The notes: generated by a model from the sequence alone, not told the origin. A stretch of 64,000 nucleotides of DNA from Streptomyces zingiberis (GCF_012034935.1 NZ_JAATEN010000018.1:62001-126000), one strand, 5' to 3'; numbered from the stretch's first letter, positions 48,812 through 57,138 are shown. Numbers and translations: made by a program.

Positions 48812-51100
48812 TCATACCTGGAGGGGCCGCCCGTCCGCCGGGGACGGGGCCGGGCCGGCCCCGGCGGTGCCCAGGGTGCGGAGCAGGGCGCGGGCCACCG
48901 CGTCGTTCTGGCGGAAGGCCGGGGCGTCGGTGTGCGGGCGGGCGAAGGCGGCGAGGGCCCGGCTGCTGGTGGGCGCGCCGAGGGCGAGGCGGCGGGGGTG
49001 CGGACCGCCGGCGGCGGGGTCGATGACATGGCCGCCGGGCGAGACGGCCAGCAGACCGGAGTGGTGGGTGCGGGTGGGGTCGGCGATGACCTCCTCGGTG
49101 AGCGCGCCGGCCCGGTACAGGCTCCGCAGCAGCGGGTCCTCGGTGCGGCTGAGGGAGGGGCGCGGCAGGTGGGCCTCGATCAGGGCGGTGGCGTGGGTGG
49201 TGTGCCCGGGGACGGTGGGGCTGGAGGCGGTGAACGTGCCGGTGGCCTCGTCGGTGCCGACCTGGAGGGACGCCCCCGCGAAGCGGACGGTCCCGGCCCG
49301 GGAGAGCGCGAGGAGCTGGCGCAGGCGGAAGCCGGGTGGTCCGGAGGCGAGGAAGCTGAAGAAGCCGTGCCACCAGCCGTCGAGGTCGTCGGCGGCCGAT
49401 CGGGCGGTGAGACGGCCCGCGGCGGCGAGGCGGGGCAGCTGCCCGTAGACGGAGAGCAGCGCGAGGAAGGCGCCGAGGTCGGCGCTGAACTCCGGATTCT
49501 CCCGGCGGGTGACGTCCCGGGTGATGTGGTCGCGCAGATGGTCCTGGAAGTCCTCCGGCGCCGGGAAGGACAGGCCGTCCAGGGGCCGGTCGAGGGACGC
49601 GAGGTCCAGCCGGTCCGCCGGGCCGGGCACGGCGGCGCCGACGAGGCCGGCCATGGCGGGGGAGTGCCAGTCGAGGTGGTCGTACGCGGCGAGGAACTCC
49701 GGCCAGGGCAGGGCCGTGCGCCCGGGGTGGGCGTGGAACAGCTCGTGGTAGTGGCCGAAGCCGATCTCCTTGGCCATCAGCGGCCACACGTCGCGGCGCA
49801 GGTCCAGCGGACGGCCCCCGGCGAGCAGGGCGCCGATCGCAGCGGGCCCGAAGTACCGGGGCAGCGGCGGCCGGGGGCCCTGGAGCCGGTACCCCGTCTT
49901 GGCGTGGTACGGCACCCCGCGCCGCGATCCGACGTGGAGGACGGGCTCGCGGCCCGAGGGGAGGTAGGTGAGGACGCCGCCGGGCCCGGTGCGGTACGTG
50001 CCGCCCCGGCCCTCGGTGAGCAGCGCCATGAGATCGACGAACGCCAGGCCGAAGCCGCGGACGATGACGTCCTCCCCGGGGCGCAGGGCGGAGAGGTCGG
50101 CGTCGGCGGAGAACTCCGGCGGGAGGTGGAAGCGCCCGTGGCGGCGGGCGAAGGCGGCGCGGCCGCGGTGAACCGCGTCGGGTGCGGCGCCGAGGTGTCC
50201 CTGGGCGAGCACCACGAGGTCGGCGGTGAGCGGGGTGGCGCGGCCGGCGAGATGGACGTGCTGCGGTCCGTCCGCGGGGCCGGTGACCGCGGTCGCGGTG
50301 GCGCGGTGCCAGGTGACGGTGATCGAGGGCGGCAGGTCGGCCAGCGCCCGGCGGAACACCCAGTCCAGGTAGGCGCTCTGGGCCCGGCGGGTGGGGAAGT
50401 CCGTTCCGCGCAGGGCGCGCAGCTCGGCGAGCACGTCCGGGTCGGCGGACGGCGGGGGCGGGCCGTCCGGGCCGGGGACGGCCTGGGAGCCCGGCGGGGG
50501 CACGCGGCCCGGGCCGGGGGAGGCCGGTGGCCCGGGCGGGGCCGCGCCTCGGCCGGCCGGGGGCGAAGGCGGACGCGGGGACGATGGCGGGTGCGGGGAC
50601 GAAGGCGGGCGCGGGGTTGTCCCCGGCCGGTAGGACGGCGTGGAGCCGGGCCGGGGTTCTCCCCCGTCGGCCGGGGCCGCGGGCGTGCCCGGGGGCGGCG
50701 TCCGGCCGGGCGGGACGGCGGGCCGGGGTGAGGGCGCCTCCCGTGCGGGGGAGCCCGGGAGCCCGGGGGAGTGCGGCGGGTCATCCGCCCCCGCCCCGTG
50801 GAACCGGGCGGCCCATTCGGCGAGGGAGGGGCCCGGCCGCACCGGGCCCTCGATCGTGGAGGACGCGTCGGTGAACAGGGTGACGTCCTCGGCCATGGAG
50901 TTCATCCGCAGCAGCGGCGACTGCCGGTGCCGCCAGATCCGGCCGGGGCCGGGCGGGTGCGGATCCACCAGATGGATGCGCAACTCCCGGTCCGCGCGCC
51001 AGAGTTCGGGGGCGTTGGCGGCGATGCGCTCCAGGAGGCCGGTGGCGCGGGGGCCCGCGCCGACGACGACCAGGACCGCCGCGCCGGGGCGGCCGTTCAC
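48812..51100 (-). CDS. FAD/NAD(P)-binding protein (NAD_binding_9) with proline-rich insert
   Basis: 762 aa. N-terminal dinucleotide-binding VLVVVGAGPRATGLLERIAA (about 8-27), then the family's RIWRHRQSPLLRMNSMAEDVTLFTD. A ~110-aa Pro/Gly/Ser-rich insert (about 105-215, runs of PSSPHPPSSPRPPSPPAG) interrupts the fold. The catalytic half resumes with ELRALRGTDFPTRRAQSAYLDWVFRRAL, VVLAQGHLGAAP, VIVRGFGLAFVDLMALL and LLTRSAADDLDGWWHGFF. The family is called FAD-NAD(P)-binding and is often found near sulfur or nitrogen uptake genes; no activity is established. GTG 51100 overlaps the preceding stop by 4 bases. A flavin reductase or amine/sulfur oxidase role is possible. Confidence 0.9.
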   Translation of the reverse strand: MNGRPGAAVLVVVGAGPRATGLLERIAANAPELWRADRELRIHLVDPHPPGPGRIWRHRQSPLLRMNSMAEDVTLFTDASSTIEGPVRPGPSLAEWAARFHGAGADDPPHSPGLPGSPAREAPSPRPAVPPGRTPPPGTPAAPADGGEPRPGSTPSYRPGTTPRPPSSPHPPSSPRPPSPPAGRGAAPPGPPASPGPGRVPPPGSQAVPGPDGPPPPSADPDVLAELRALRGTDFPTRRAQSAYLDWVFRRALADLPPSITVTWHRATATAVTGPADGPQHVHLAGRATPLTADLVVLAQGHLGAAPDAVHRGRAAFARRHGRFHLPPEFSADADLSALRPGEDVIVRGFGLAFVDLMALLTEGRGGTYRTGPGGVLTYLPSGREPVLHVGSRRGVPYHAKTGYRLQGPRPPLPRYFGPAAIGALLAGGRPLDLRRDVWPLMAKEIGFGHYHELFHAHPGRTALPWPEFLAAYDHLDWHSPAMAGLVGAAVPGPADRLDLASLDRPLDGLSFPAPEDFQDHLRDHITRDVTRRENPEFSADLGAFLALLSVYGQLPRLAAAGRLTARSAADDLDGWWHGFFSFLASGPPGFRLRQLLALSRAGTVRFAGASLQVGTDEATGTFTASSPTVPGHTTHATALIEAHLPRPSLSRTEDPLLRSLYRAGALTEEVIADPTRTHHSGLLAVSPGGHVIDPAAGGPHPRRLALGAPTSSRALAAFARPHTDAPAFRQNDAVARALLRTLGTAGAGPAPSPADGRPLQV

Positions 51101-51573
51101 CGGTCACCGCCGTCCGCCGGGTGGGCGCCGGGGGCCGGCGCCGTGGCGGGCAGGGCGAGCAGGACGGCCGGGCGGCCCCGCGGCCGCCGGGGCGGAGGCG
51201 CGGGCAGCGCGCGGGGGTCTGCCCGGCGCCCGCGCCGCCGGCCGGGGTACCGGCCCGGGCCGAACACACCGGCGACCGCGAGGTGGCGGAGCGCGCAGGT
51301 GATCGCCCGGCGCCCGCCGCGGCGGCGCGGCGCGGCCCCCGGTGGGCGGGAACCGGCGCTGCCACGGGGGACGGGCCGGAGGGCGCTCGCCCACCACGAG
51401 GGTGTCGCCACACGGACCGCGGCGGCGACGCCGGTGCCGGAGACGGCGGTCGCGACGGGGGGCGTGATCGGGGCTTCGACGGTGATCGCGGTGGTGATCG
51501 CGGTGGTGGCGCCGGCCGGCGGGATGCCGGAAGGGCCGGCGCCGCGGGGCACGGCACCGGAAGAGGTGGCCAT
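51097..51573 (-). CDS. Hypothetical protein translationally coupled to the FAD gene
   Basis: 158 aa. I do not recognise it. The N-terminal half is Ala/Thr/Val-rich (AGATTAITTAITVEAPITPPVATAV), with a GATCGCGGTGGT DNA repeat behind it. The C-terminal half is strongly Arg/Pro-rich with RRGGRRAITCALRHLAVAGVF in the middle. Support for reality: ATG 51573 has GGAGAA 7 bases upstream, and its stop overlaps the FAD gene's GTG by 4 bases. Against: composition like that of chance GC-rich frames. It could be a leader ORF for coupling. Confidence 0.45.
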   Translation of the reverse strand: MATSSGAVPRGAGPSGIPPAGATTAITTAITVEAPITPPVATAVSGTGVAAAVRVATPSWWASALRPVPRGSAGSRPPGAAPRRRGGRRAITCALRHLAVAGVFGPGRYPGRRRGRRADPRALPAPPPRRPRGRPAVLLALPATAPAPGAHPADGGDR

Positions 51574-51871
51574 CAGAAGGTTCTCCGGGGGAGGGAGGCG
51601 CAGGCGGGGGCGGTCACCCGGTGACACCGGCGGGAGGCACGGCGCCACGGCGCCGCGCGGGTGTGGTGTGGCCGGGGTCCGGCGTCGTCACATGCGCCGC
51701 GTCCCTCAACGCGGCCGGACGGTCCGCCGCGCGGGGCGGAGCCGGTCCGTCCTCGATCGTATGTGCCCATGGCGCGGATGTGTCAACAGCGCGTGGCGGG
51801 GGCCCGCCGGAACGGCCCCGGGGGAGGGTGACCGCTTGACGAAGCGTGGGATGTGCTGCTCAATGGTCCGC
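51574..51871. promoter_or_regulatory. Divergent promoter region upstream of leader 2
   Basis: About 300 bases between the leftward FAD operon and the rightward leader 2. TTGACG at 51836-51841 with a -10-like CTCAAT 17 bases later (51859-51864) would place a start close to the ATG at 51872, so the leader transcript may be leaderless. TGTGTCAACAGCGC (about 51778) is an AT-richer patch. No other gene seen. Confidence 0.45.
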
Positions 51872-51949
51872 ATGACTGCCCAGCGGCGCTTGGTCTCGCG
51901 CGTCCACATCGACTTCGGTCGGGTGTGGTCGGCCTCGTGTTGCGCCTGA
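51872..51949 (+). CDS. Sulfur-operon leader peptide 2 (25 aa, ends CysCysAla)
   Basis: 25 aa from ATG 51872 to TGA 51947-51949: it begins MTAQRRLVSRVHIDFGRVWS and ends ASCCA. It shares S-R-x-H-I-D-(L/F)-x-R-x-x-S-A-x-C with leader 1, the putative leader peptide pattern of actinobacterial sulfur genes. Two adjacent Cys codons precede the final Ala. In-frame ATGs at 51863 and 51851 would lengthen it; the longest begins M-C-C-S, adding two Cys codons. It lies 283 bases upstream of the LLM monooxygenase gene. No Shine-Dalgarno is evident before 51872, consistent with leaderless translation. Expected to couple cysteine availability to expression of the downstream operon. Confidence 0.8.
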   Translation: MTAQRRLVSRVHIDFGRVWSASCCA

Positions 51950-52232
51950 CGCGGCAGCGGGCCGGCTGACCGGCCCTTCCCTCCCTCGGTGAACCCGCCG
52001 TCGCGGGCCGAGTTCCCCCTTCCCGCGCGCTGCCGCGGCCCCGTCCCACCCGACGCCCGGCGTCGTCACACGCGCTGTCCGGCGCGCCCGTTCATCTGAC
52101 GGGCCGTCACCTGACCGCCCCCCACGCACCTCACCTGCCGTGCCCGTCACCCGTCCCCGTCGCTCCCGGCGCCCGCGCGCAAGGCCGTGCCCCGCCGCGC
52201 GCCGGCGCGGTCGTTCCCGAAAGGCCACCGAC
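51950..52232 (+). promoter_or_regulatory. Leader 2-to-monooxygenase spacer, candidate attenuator
   Basis: 283 bases, C-rich, with ACGCGGCAGCGGGCCGGCTGACCGGCC right after the leader stop (GGCCGGC-TGACC-GGCC can fold) and further hairpin-like patches. It occupies the position of the ssuA spacer in the other operon. No gene seen. Folding was not computed. Confidence 0.4.
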
Positions 52233-53372
52233 ATGCCCGTGGAATTCCTCGGCATCGCCGCCACCCACGACGGTTCCGAGACCACCCCCCGGACCGGACC
52301 CGCCTTCGACAAGGAGTACACGCTGCGGCTCGCCCGGGCGCACGAGGACCACGGGTGGGACCGGGTGCTGTTCGCCTACGGCTCCGGGTCGCCGGACCCC
52401 GCGCCCGCCGCCGCCTACATCGCAAGCCGCCTGGACCGGCTCCAGCTCCTGCTCGCCCACCGGCCCAACGTGTCGTACCCGACCTTCGCCGCCAAGACCT
52501 TCGCCACCCTCGACCAGATCAGCGAGGGGAGGCTGACGGTCCATTTCATCACCGGCGGCAACGACCACGAGCAGCGGCGCGAGGGCGACACCCTCACCAA
52601 GGACGAGCGCTACGCCCGCACCCGCGAGTACATCCGGATCGTGAAGAAGGTCTGGACCAGCCACGAGCCCTTCGACCACGAGGGCGGGCACTACCGCTTC
52701 CACGACTTCGTCAGCGACGTCTTCCCCGTCCAGCGCCCGCGCCCCGGTGTCTCCTTCGGCGGCTCCTCGCCCGCCGCGTACGCAGCTGGCGGCGCCGAGG
52801 CCGACATCTACTGCCTGTGGGGCGAGCCCCTGGAGCGGACCGCCGAGCAGATCGAGACCGTGCGGGCCGCCGCGAAGGCCGCGGGCCGCACCGACGTCCC
52901 CCGCATCCAGGCCGCCTTCCGCCCGATCATCGCCCCCACCGAGGACCTGGCCTGGGAGAAGGCCCACCGCACCGTCGGGGCCATCCGGGACCACCGCCGG
53001 GCGGGCCTGGTGCGGCACCACCGGGGCGACGCGCCGGAGAACACCGGTTCGCAGCGGCTCGTCGCGATCGCCGCCGAGGGGGAACGGTACGACCGCGCCC
53101 TGTGGACCCCGACCGCCGCCGCGACCGGTGGCGCGGGGAACTCCAACGCCCTGGTCGGCACCCCCGAGACCGTCGCCCGCGCCCTGCTCGACTACTACGA
53201 CCTGGGCGTCGACATCCTCTCCGCCCGCGGCTACGCCCTGCTGGACGACGCCGCCGACTTCGGCCGCCACGTGATCCCGATCGTCCGCGAGGAGGTCGCC
53301 AAGCGCGACGCGGAGGGCGCGGAACGGGGCCCCCGGAACCTGGAGCGGATCCTCACGGCGGTGGGCGGATGA
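52233..53372 (+). CDS. LLM-class flavin-dependent monooxygenase (SsuD/alkanesulfonate type)
   Basis: 379 aa, TIM-barrel luciferase-like family. SsuD-like blocks: LLLAHRPNVSYPTFAAKTFATLDQISEGRLTVHFITGGNDHEQRREGD (the RP-(S/N)-V-(T/S)-x-P-T and TGG segments), ERYARTREYIRIVKKVW, VSFGGSSPAAYAAGGAEADIYCLWGEPLE and ALVGTPETVARALLDYYDLGVDILSARGY. These FMNH2-dependent enzymes cleave C-S bonds of sulfonates or S-alkyl compounds to release sulfite. ATG 52233. ATGA overlap with the GNAT gene. First structural gene of a five-gene organosulfur operon. Confidence 0.93.
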   Translation: MPVEFLGIAATHDGSETTPRTGPAFDKEYTLRLARAHEDHGWDRVLFAYGSGSPDPAPAAAYIASRLDRLQLLLAHRPNVSYPTFAAKTFATLDQISEGRLTVHFITGGNDHEQRREGDTLTKDERYARTREYIRIVKKVWTSHEPFDHEGGHYRFHDFVSDVFPVQRPRPGVSFGGSSPAAYAAGGAEADIYCLWGEPLERTAEQIETVRAAAKAAGRTDVPRIQAAFRPIIAPTEDLAWEKAHRTVGAIRDHRRAGLVRHHRGDAPENTGSQRLVAIAAEGERYDRALWTPTAAATGGAGNSNALVGTPETVARALLDYYDLGVDILSARGYALLDDAADFGRHVIPIVREEVAKRDAEGAERGPRNLERILTAVGG

Positions 53373-54013
53373 CGTCCACGGCACCGCCGCCCCGGGCGGC
53401 GGCCGATCCGGCGGTGGTCCGCGTGCCCGTCTCCGACCCGCGCGTCCGGCCCCTGCTGCGGGAACTGGCCCACGAGTACGCCACGCGCTACGGCGCGGAC
53501 GCCCGGGACGAGTTCACCCGCCACCCCGACGCGGAGTTCACCCCCTCCCACGGGGGTGTTCTCCTCCTGCTCCTCGACCACGGAGAACCCGTCGCGGGCG
53601 GCGCGTTCCGCCGCCACGACCCGGCCACGGCCGAACTGAAGCGGATCTGGACGCACTCCGCCCACCGCCGCCGCGGTCTCGCCCGCCGCGTGGTCGCCGA
53701 ACTGGAGAACGAGGCGCGGGCACGCGGCTACCGGCGGATCCGGCTCACCACCGGGCCGCGCCAGCCCGAGGCCCGCGGGCTGTACCTGGCCACCGGCTAC
53801 ACACCGCTGTTCGACACCGGCGCCGACCCGGAGACGATCGGCCCGCTGGCCTTCGAGAAGCACCTTCCCGAGAAGCACCTTCCCGAGAAGCACCTTTCCG
53901 AGAAGCACCTTTCCGAGGGGCGTCTCCCCGGGAGGCGTCCTCCCGCGGCACAGCTGCCCGGGATGCCCGGAACCGGCCTGCCCACCGCCCCCGGAGAGGA
54001 CGGACCCCGGTGA
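53369..54013 (+). CDS. GNAT family N-acetyltransferase with C-terminal pentapeptide repeats
   Basis: 214 aa. GNAT fold (about 20-160): GVLLLLLDHGEPVAGGAFRRHD, acetyl-CoA site LKRIWTHSAHRRRGLARRVVAELENEARARGYRRIRL, and TGPRQPEARGLYLATGYTPLF. The C-terminus then carries EKHLP/EKHLS repeats and a Pro-rich tail, not part of the fold. Overlaps both neighbours by 4 bases (ATGA/GTGA). By analogy with the Bacillus ytmI/snaA operon, it may N-acetylate an S-substituted cysteine before C-S cleavage; inference from context. Confidence 0.9.
   Translation: MTSTAPPPRAAADPAVVRVPVSDPRVRPLLRELAHEYATRYGADARDEFTRHPDAEFTPSHGGVLLLLLDHGEPVAGGAFRRHDPATAELKRIWTHSAHRRRGLARRVVAELENEARARGYRRIRLTTGPRQPEARGLYLATGYTPLFDTGADPETIGPLAFEKHLPEKHLPEKHLSEKHLSEGRLPGRRPPAAQLPGMPGTGLPTAPGEDGPR
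53855..53944 (+). repeat. 15-bp tandem repeats encoding EKHLP/EKHLS
   Basis: Six units of 15 bases: 53855, 53870, 53885 and 53900 are near-identical (GAGAAGCACCTTCCC/TTTCC); 53915 and 53930 are degenerate (EGRLP, GRRPP). In frame in the GNAT gene, so copy-number changes would keep the frame. Confidence 0.93.
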
Positions 54014-55029
54014 AGGCCCCCGCCGCCGCGCCACCCGGAGCGGCCTCCCCGGGCTCCGGCCCCGGCACTCCGCCCCTCCCGGACGACCCGGCCTCGCTCA
54101 CGGTTGTCCCCGCCCGCCACCCCGCCCGCTGGGCCGCCGCCGCGGCCGTGGCCGTGCTCCTCGTCCAGTTCGCGCACGGCCTGGCCACCAACCCCGTCTG
54201 GGAGTGGGACGTCTTCGGCGCCTACGTCTTCTCCGAGACGATCGTCCGGGCGGTGTGGGTGACGCTCCAGCTCACCGCCTACGCCACCGTGCTGGGCTTC
54301 CTCCTCGGCACCGTCCTGGCGTTCATGCGGCTCTCCGGGAGCCCGGTGCTGCGGACCGTCGCCTGGGGCTACGTCTGGATCTTCCGGTCCATTCCGATGA
54401 TCGTCCAGCTCGTGTTCTGGTTCAACCTGAGCGCCCTGTACGAGCGGCTGGGCGTCGGCATCCCCTTCGGGCCGGTGCTGTGGTCCGTGGAGAGCAACGA
54501 CCTGATCGGCACCATCGGCGCCGCCGTCATCGGGCTGACGCTCCACCAGGCCGCCTACGCCGCCGAGATCGTCCGCGGCGGCGTCCTCTCGGTGGACCAG
54601 GGGCAGCGGGAGGCCGCCGCCGCGCTCGGCCTTCCCCGGCTGCGGCAGATCCGCCGGATCGTGCTGCCGCAGGCCATGCGGGCGATCCTGCCCACGGCCG
54701 GCAACGAGATCGTCGGCCTGCTCAAGGGCACGTCGGTGGTGTACGTCATGTCCATCGGCGAGCTCTTCTACCAGACCCAGGTGATCTACGGACGCAACGG
54801 CCGGGTGATCCCGCTGCTGCTGGTCGCCACGGTCTGGTACGTGGTGCTGACCTCCCTGCTGTCGGTGGCGCAGTACTACGTGGAGCGCCGCTTCGCCCGG
54901 GGCGCCGACCGCACCCCGCCGCCCACACCGCTCGGGCGCGCCCGGGCCTTCCTGCGCGGCCTCCCCGCCGCGACCACCCGGGGCGGGCCGCCGGCCCGCG
55001 CCGCCGAACCCCCGGGAGACCGCCGATGA
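54010..55029 (+). CDS. Amino-acid-type ABC transporter permease
   Basis: 339 aa. HisM/GlnP-type permease with a Pro/Ala-rich N-terminal ~38 aa and about five helices. The cytoplasmic loop AAYAAEIVRGGVLSVDQGQREAAAALGLPRLRQIRRIVLPQAMRAILPTAGNEIVGLLKGTSVVYVMSI is the polar amino acid permease signature, close to cystine/cysteine-derivative systems. GTG 54010 overlaps the GNAT stop. A single permease gene implies a homodimer. Confidence 0.92.
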   Translation: MKAPAAAPPGAASPGSGPGTPPLPDDPASLTVVPARHPARWAAAAAVAVLLVQFAHGLATNPVWEWDVFGAYVFSETIVRAVWVTLQLTAYATVLGFLLGTVLAFMRLSGSPVLRTVAWGYVWIFRSIPMIVQLVFWFNLSALYERLGVGIPFGPVLWSVESNDLIGTIGAAVIGLTLHQAAYAAEIVRGGVLSVDQGQREAAAALGLPRLRQIRRIVLPQAMRAILPTAGNEIVGLLKGTSVVYVMSIGELFYQTQVIYGRNGRVIPLLLVATVWYVVLTSLLSVAQYYVERRFARGADRTPPPTPLGRARAFLRGLPAATTRGGPPARAAEPPGDRR

Positions 55030-55790
55030 GCGCGGTGATGGTGGACATCCGCGGTGTCCACAAGAGTTTCGGCGCCACGGAGGTGCTGCGCGGCATCGAT
55101 CTCCAGGTCCGGGCCGGTGAGGTGACCGTGATCGTCGGCCCGTCGGGGTCCGGCAAGTCGACGCTGCTGCGCGCCGTCAACCATCTGGAGAAGGTCGACC
55201 GCGGCTGGATCGGGGTCGACGGGGAGCTCATCGGCTACCGCCGCGCGGGCGGCAAGCTGTACGAGCTGAAGGAGAAGGAGATCCTCAGGCAGCGGACCCG
55301 CATCGGGTTCGTCTTCCAGAACTTCAACCTCTTCCCGCACCTGACCGTGGCGGAGAACCTCGTGGAGGCCCCGGTCTCCGCGCTGCGGCGACCGCGCCGG
55401 GAGGCGGTGGCCACGGCCCGTGAGCTGCTGGCGCGGGTCGGCCTCGCCGGCAAGGCGGACGCCTACCCCCGGCAGCTCTCCGGCGGGCAGCAGCAGCGCG
55501 TGGCCATCGCCCGTGCGCTCGCCCTCGAACCGAAGGTGCTGCTCTTCGACGAGCCCACCTCCGCGCTCGACCCGGAACTGGTCGGTGAGGTCCTCGACGT
55601 CATCAAGGACCTGGCCCGCGGCGGCACCACCATGATCGTCGTGACCCATGAGATCGGCTTCGCCCGCGAGGTCGCCGACACGGTGGTGTTCCTCGACGGC
55701 GGTGTCGTGGTGGAGCAGGGGCCGCCCGCGGCCGTCCTGGACACCCCGCGCCACGAGCGCACCCGCGCCTTCCTCTCCAAGGTCCTCTGA
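55026..55790 (+). CDS. Amino-acid-type ABC transporter ATP-binding protein
   Basis: 254 aa. Walker A IVGPSGSGKST (about 36-46), Q-loop FVFQNFNLFPHLT, signature LSGGQQQRVAIARAL, Walker B VLLFDEPTSALDPELVGEVL, H-loop VTHEIGFA. PAAT (polar amino acid) class. The insert LIGYRRAGGKLYELKEKEILRQR between Walker A and Q-loop is typical of the TcyN/YxeO (cystine/S-cysteine) group. ATG overlaps the permease stop by 4 bases. Confidence 0.93.
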   Translation: MSAVMVDIRGVHKSFGATEVLRGIDLQVRAGEVTVIVGPSGSGKSTLLRAVNHLEKVDRGWIGVDGELIGYRRAGGKLYELKEKEILRQRTRIGFVFQNFNLFPHLTVAENLVEAPVSALRRPRREAVATARELLARVGLAGKADAYPRQLSGGQQQRVAIARALALEPKVLLFDEPTSALDPELVGEVLDVIKDLARGGTTMIVVTHEIGFAREVADTVVFLDGGVVVEQGPPAAVLDTPRHERTRAFLSKVL

Positions 55791-55912
55791 CGGACGCCGC
55801 CCCTCCCGCCATCCCCGCCACCGCGTCCCCTGTGTCCTCTCCCGCCCCGCGGCCCCCGCCGCCCCGCGCCTTTCCACCCGTTCCCGTTCCGTCTCACCCG
55901 AGGAGAACCACC

Positions 55913-56899
55913 GTGCCCCCTCTGTTCCGCCGCACCGCCGCGTCCGCGCTCGCCCTCGTCGCCGCGCTCGCCCTGGCCGCCTGCGCCGACCCCACCGACG
56001 GCGGCACGGCCGAGGTCGGCGGGGACGGCACGCGGGGCCCCCGCACGAAGATCAACCTCAGCCCCGACCAGAACCGCGTCACCACGGAGAAGGTCGACTC
56101 CATCGCCGCCCGGCTCCCGCGGGAGATCCGCGAGCGGGGCACCCTGGAGATCGTCAACTCCTCCGGTTCCGCGGCGCCGCTCACCTTCCACGCCACCGAC
56201 AACAAGACCGTCATCGGCGTCGAACCCGACCTCGCGTACCTGGTCGCCGACGTCCTCGGCCTCGAAGCGCGGATCAACACGGTCTCGTGGGAGAACATCT
56301 TCGTCGGGCTCGACAGCGGGAAGTACGACGCCGGGTTCAGCAACATCACCGTCACCGAGGAGCGCAAGGACACGTACGACTTCGCGACCTACCGCGAGGA
56401 CAACCTGGCGTTCGAGGCGAAGAAGGGCAGCGGCCTGAAGGTGACCGGACCCGAGGACGTGGCGGGCAGGACGGTCGCCGTGGACACCGGGACCAACCAG
56501 GAGAAGCTGCTGATCGAGTGGAGCGAGCTGAACGAGAAGGCCGGCCGCGACCCGGTGGACATCAAGTACTACCGGAAGGTCAGCGACACCTATCTGGCCC
56601 TCAGGTCCGGCCGGATCGATCTCTTCCTCGGCCCCAACCCGACCGCCGCCTACCACGTGGCCACCACCGGCGAGACCGAGATAGCCGGCACCTCCTCCGG
56701 CGCCGGGGCCACCCTCCAGGGCCTCATCGCGGCCACCACCAAGAAGGACAACGGGCTGGCCGAACCGCTGGCCGGCGCGTTGAACGAGGTCATCGGCAAC
56801 GGCACCTACGCGCGGGTGCTGAAGCGCTGGGGGCTGAGCGGCGAGGCGGTGCAGGAATCGGAGATCAACCCGCCCGGGCTGCCCCGGACCGACGGCTGA
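55913..56899 (+). CDS. ABC transporter substrate-binding lipoprotein (amino-acid type, SBP_bac_3)
   Basis: 328 aa from GTG 55913, with AGGAGAA 7 bases upstream. Lipoprotein signal ALALVAALALAAC (Cys24). The SBP_bac_3 fold shows RERGTLEIVNSSGSAAPLTFHATDNKTVIGVEPDLAYLVADVLGLEARINTVSWENIFVGLDSGKYDAGFSNITVTEERKDTYDFATYREDNLAFEAKKG and VAGRTVAVDTGTNQEKLL. Likely ligands are cystine- or S-substituted-cysteine-like amino acids, by operon context. Completes the uptake system encoded by the two preceding genes. Confidence 0.92.
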   Translation: MPPLFRRTAASALALVAALALAACADPTDGGTAEVGGDGTRGPRTKINLSPDQNRVTTEKVDSIAARLPREIRERGTLEIVNSSGSAAPLTFHATDNKTVIGVEPDLAYLVADVLGLEARINTVSWENIFVGLDSGKYDAGFSNITVTEERKDTYDFATYREDNLAFEAKKGSGLKVTGPEDVAGRTVAVDTGTNQEKLLIEWSELNEKAGRDPVDIKYYRKVSDTYLALRSGRIDLFLGPNPTAAYHVATTGETEIAGTSSGAGATLQGLIAATTKKDNGLAEPLAGALNEVIGNGTYARVLKRWGLSGEAVQESEINPPGLPRTDG

Positions 56900-57138
56900 C
56901 GCGGTGGACGGTCCCGGCGCGTGAGCGGCCCGGGGCCGGCCCACCTGAGTCACCTGGACCACCCGGGCCACCGGCCGGCGACCGCGATCCGCCGCGCCGC
57001 CGCCCGGCCGCCGTCGCCGCCCGGTCCGCCCCGGTGGCTCAGCCCTCCCGTTCCCCCGGCCTCCCGTCCCCTTTGTTCTCCCGCCACCCCGTCCCGCACC
57101 CCGTCCCGCCGGCCTCGTCCGCCGACGAGAGGAGCCTC

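Noticed and set aside
48059..50731. An 890-codon plus-strand open frame over the TauE and FAD genes
   Set aside because: Antisense shadow with an Arg/Gly/Glu-rich composition. The real genes show family motifs on the minus strand.
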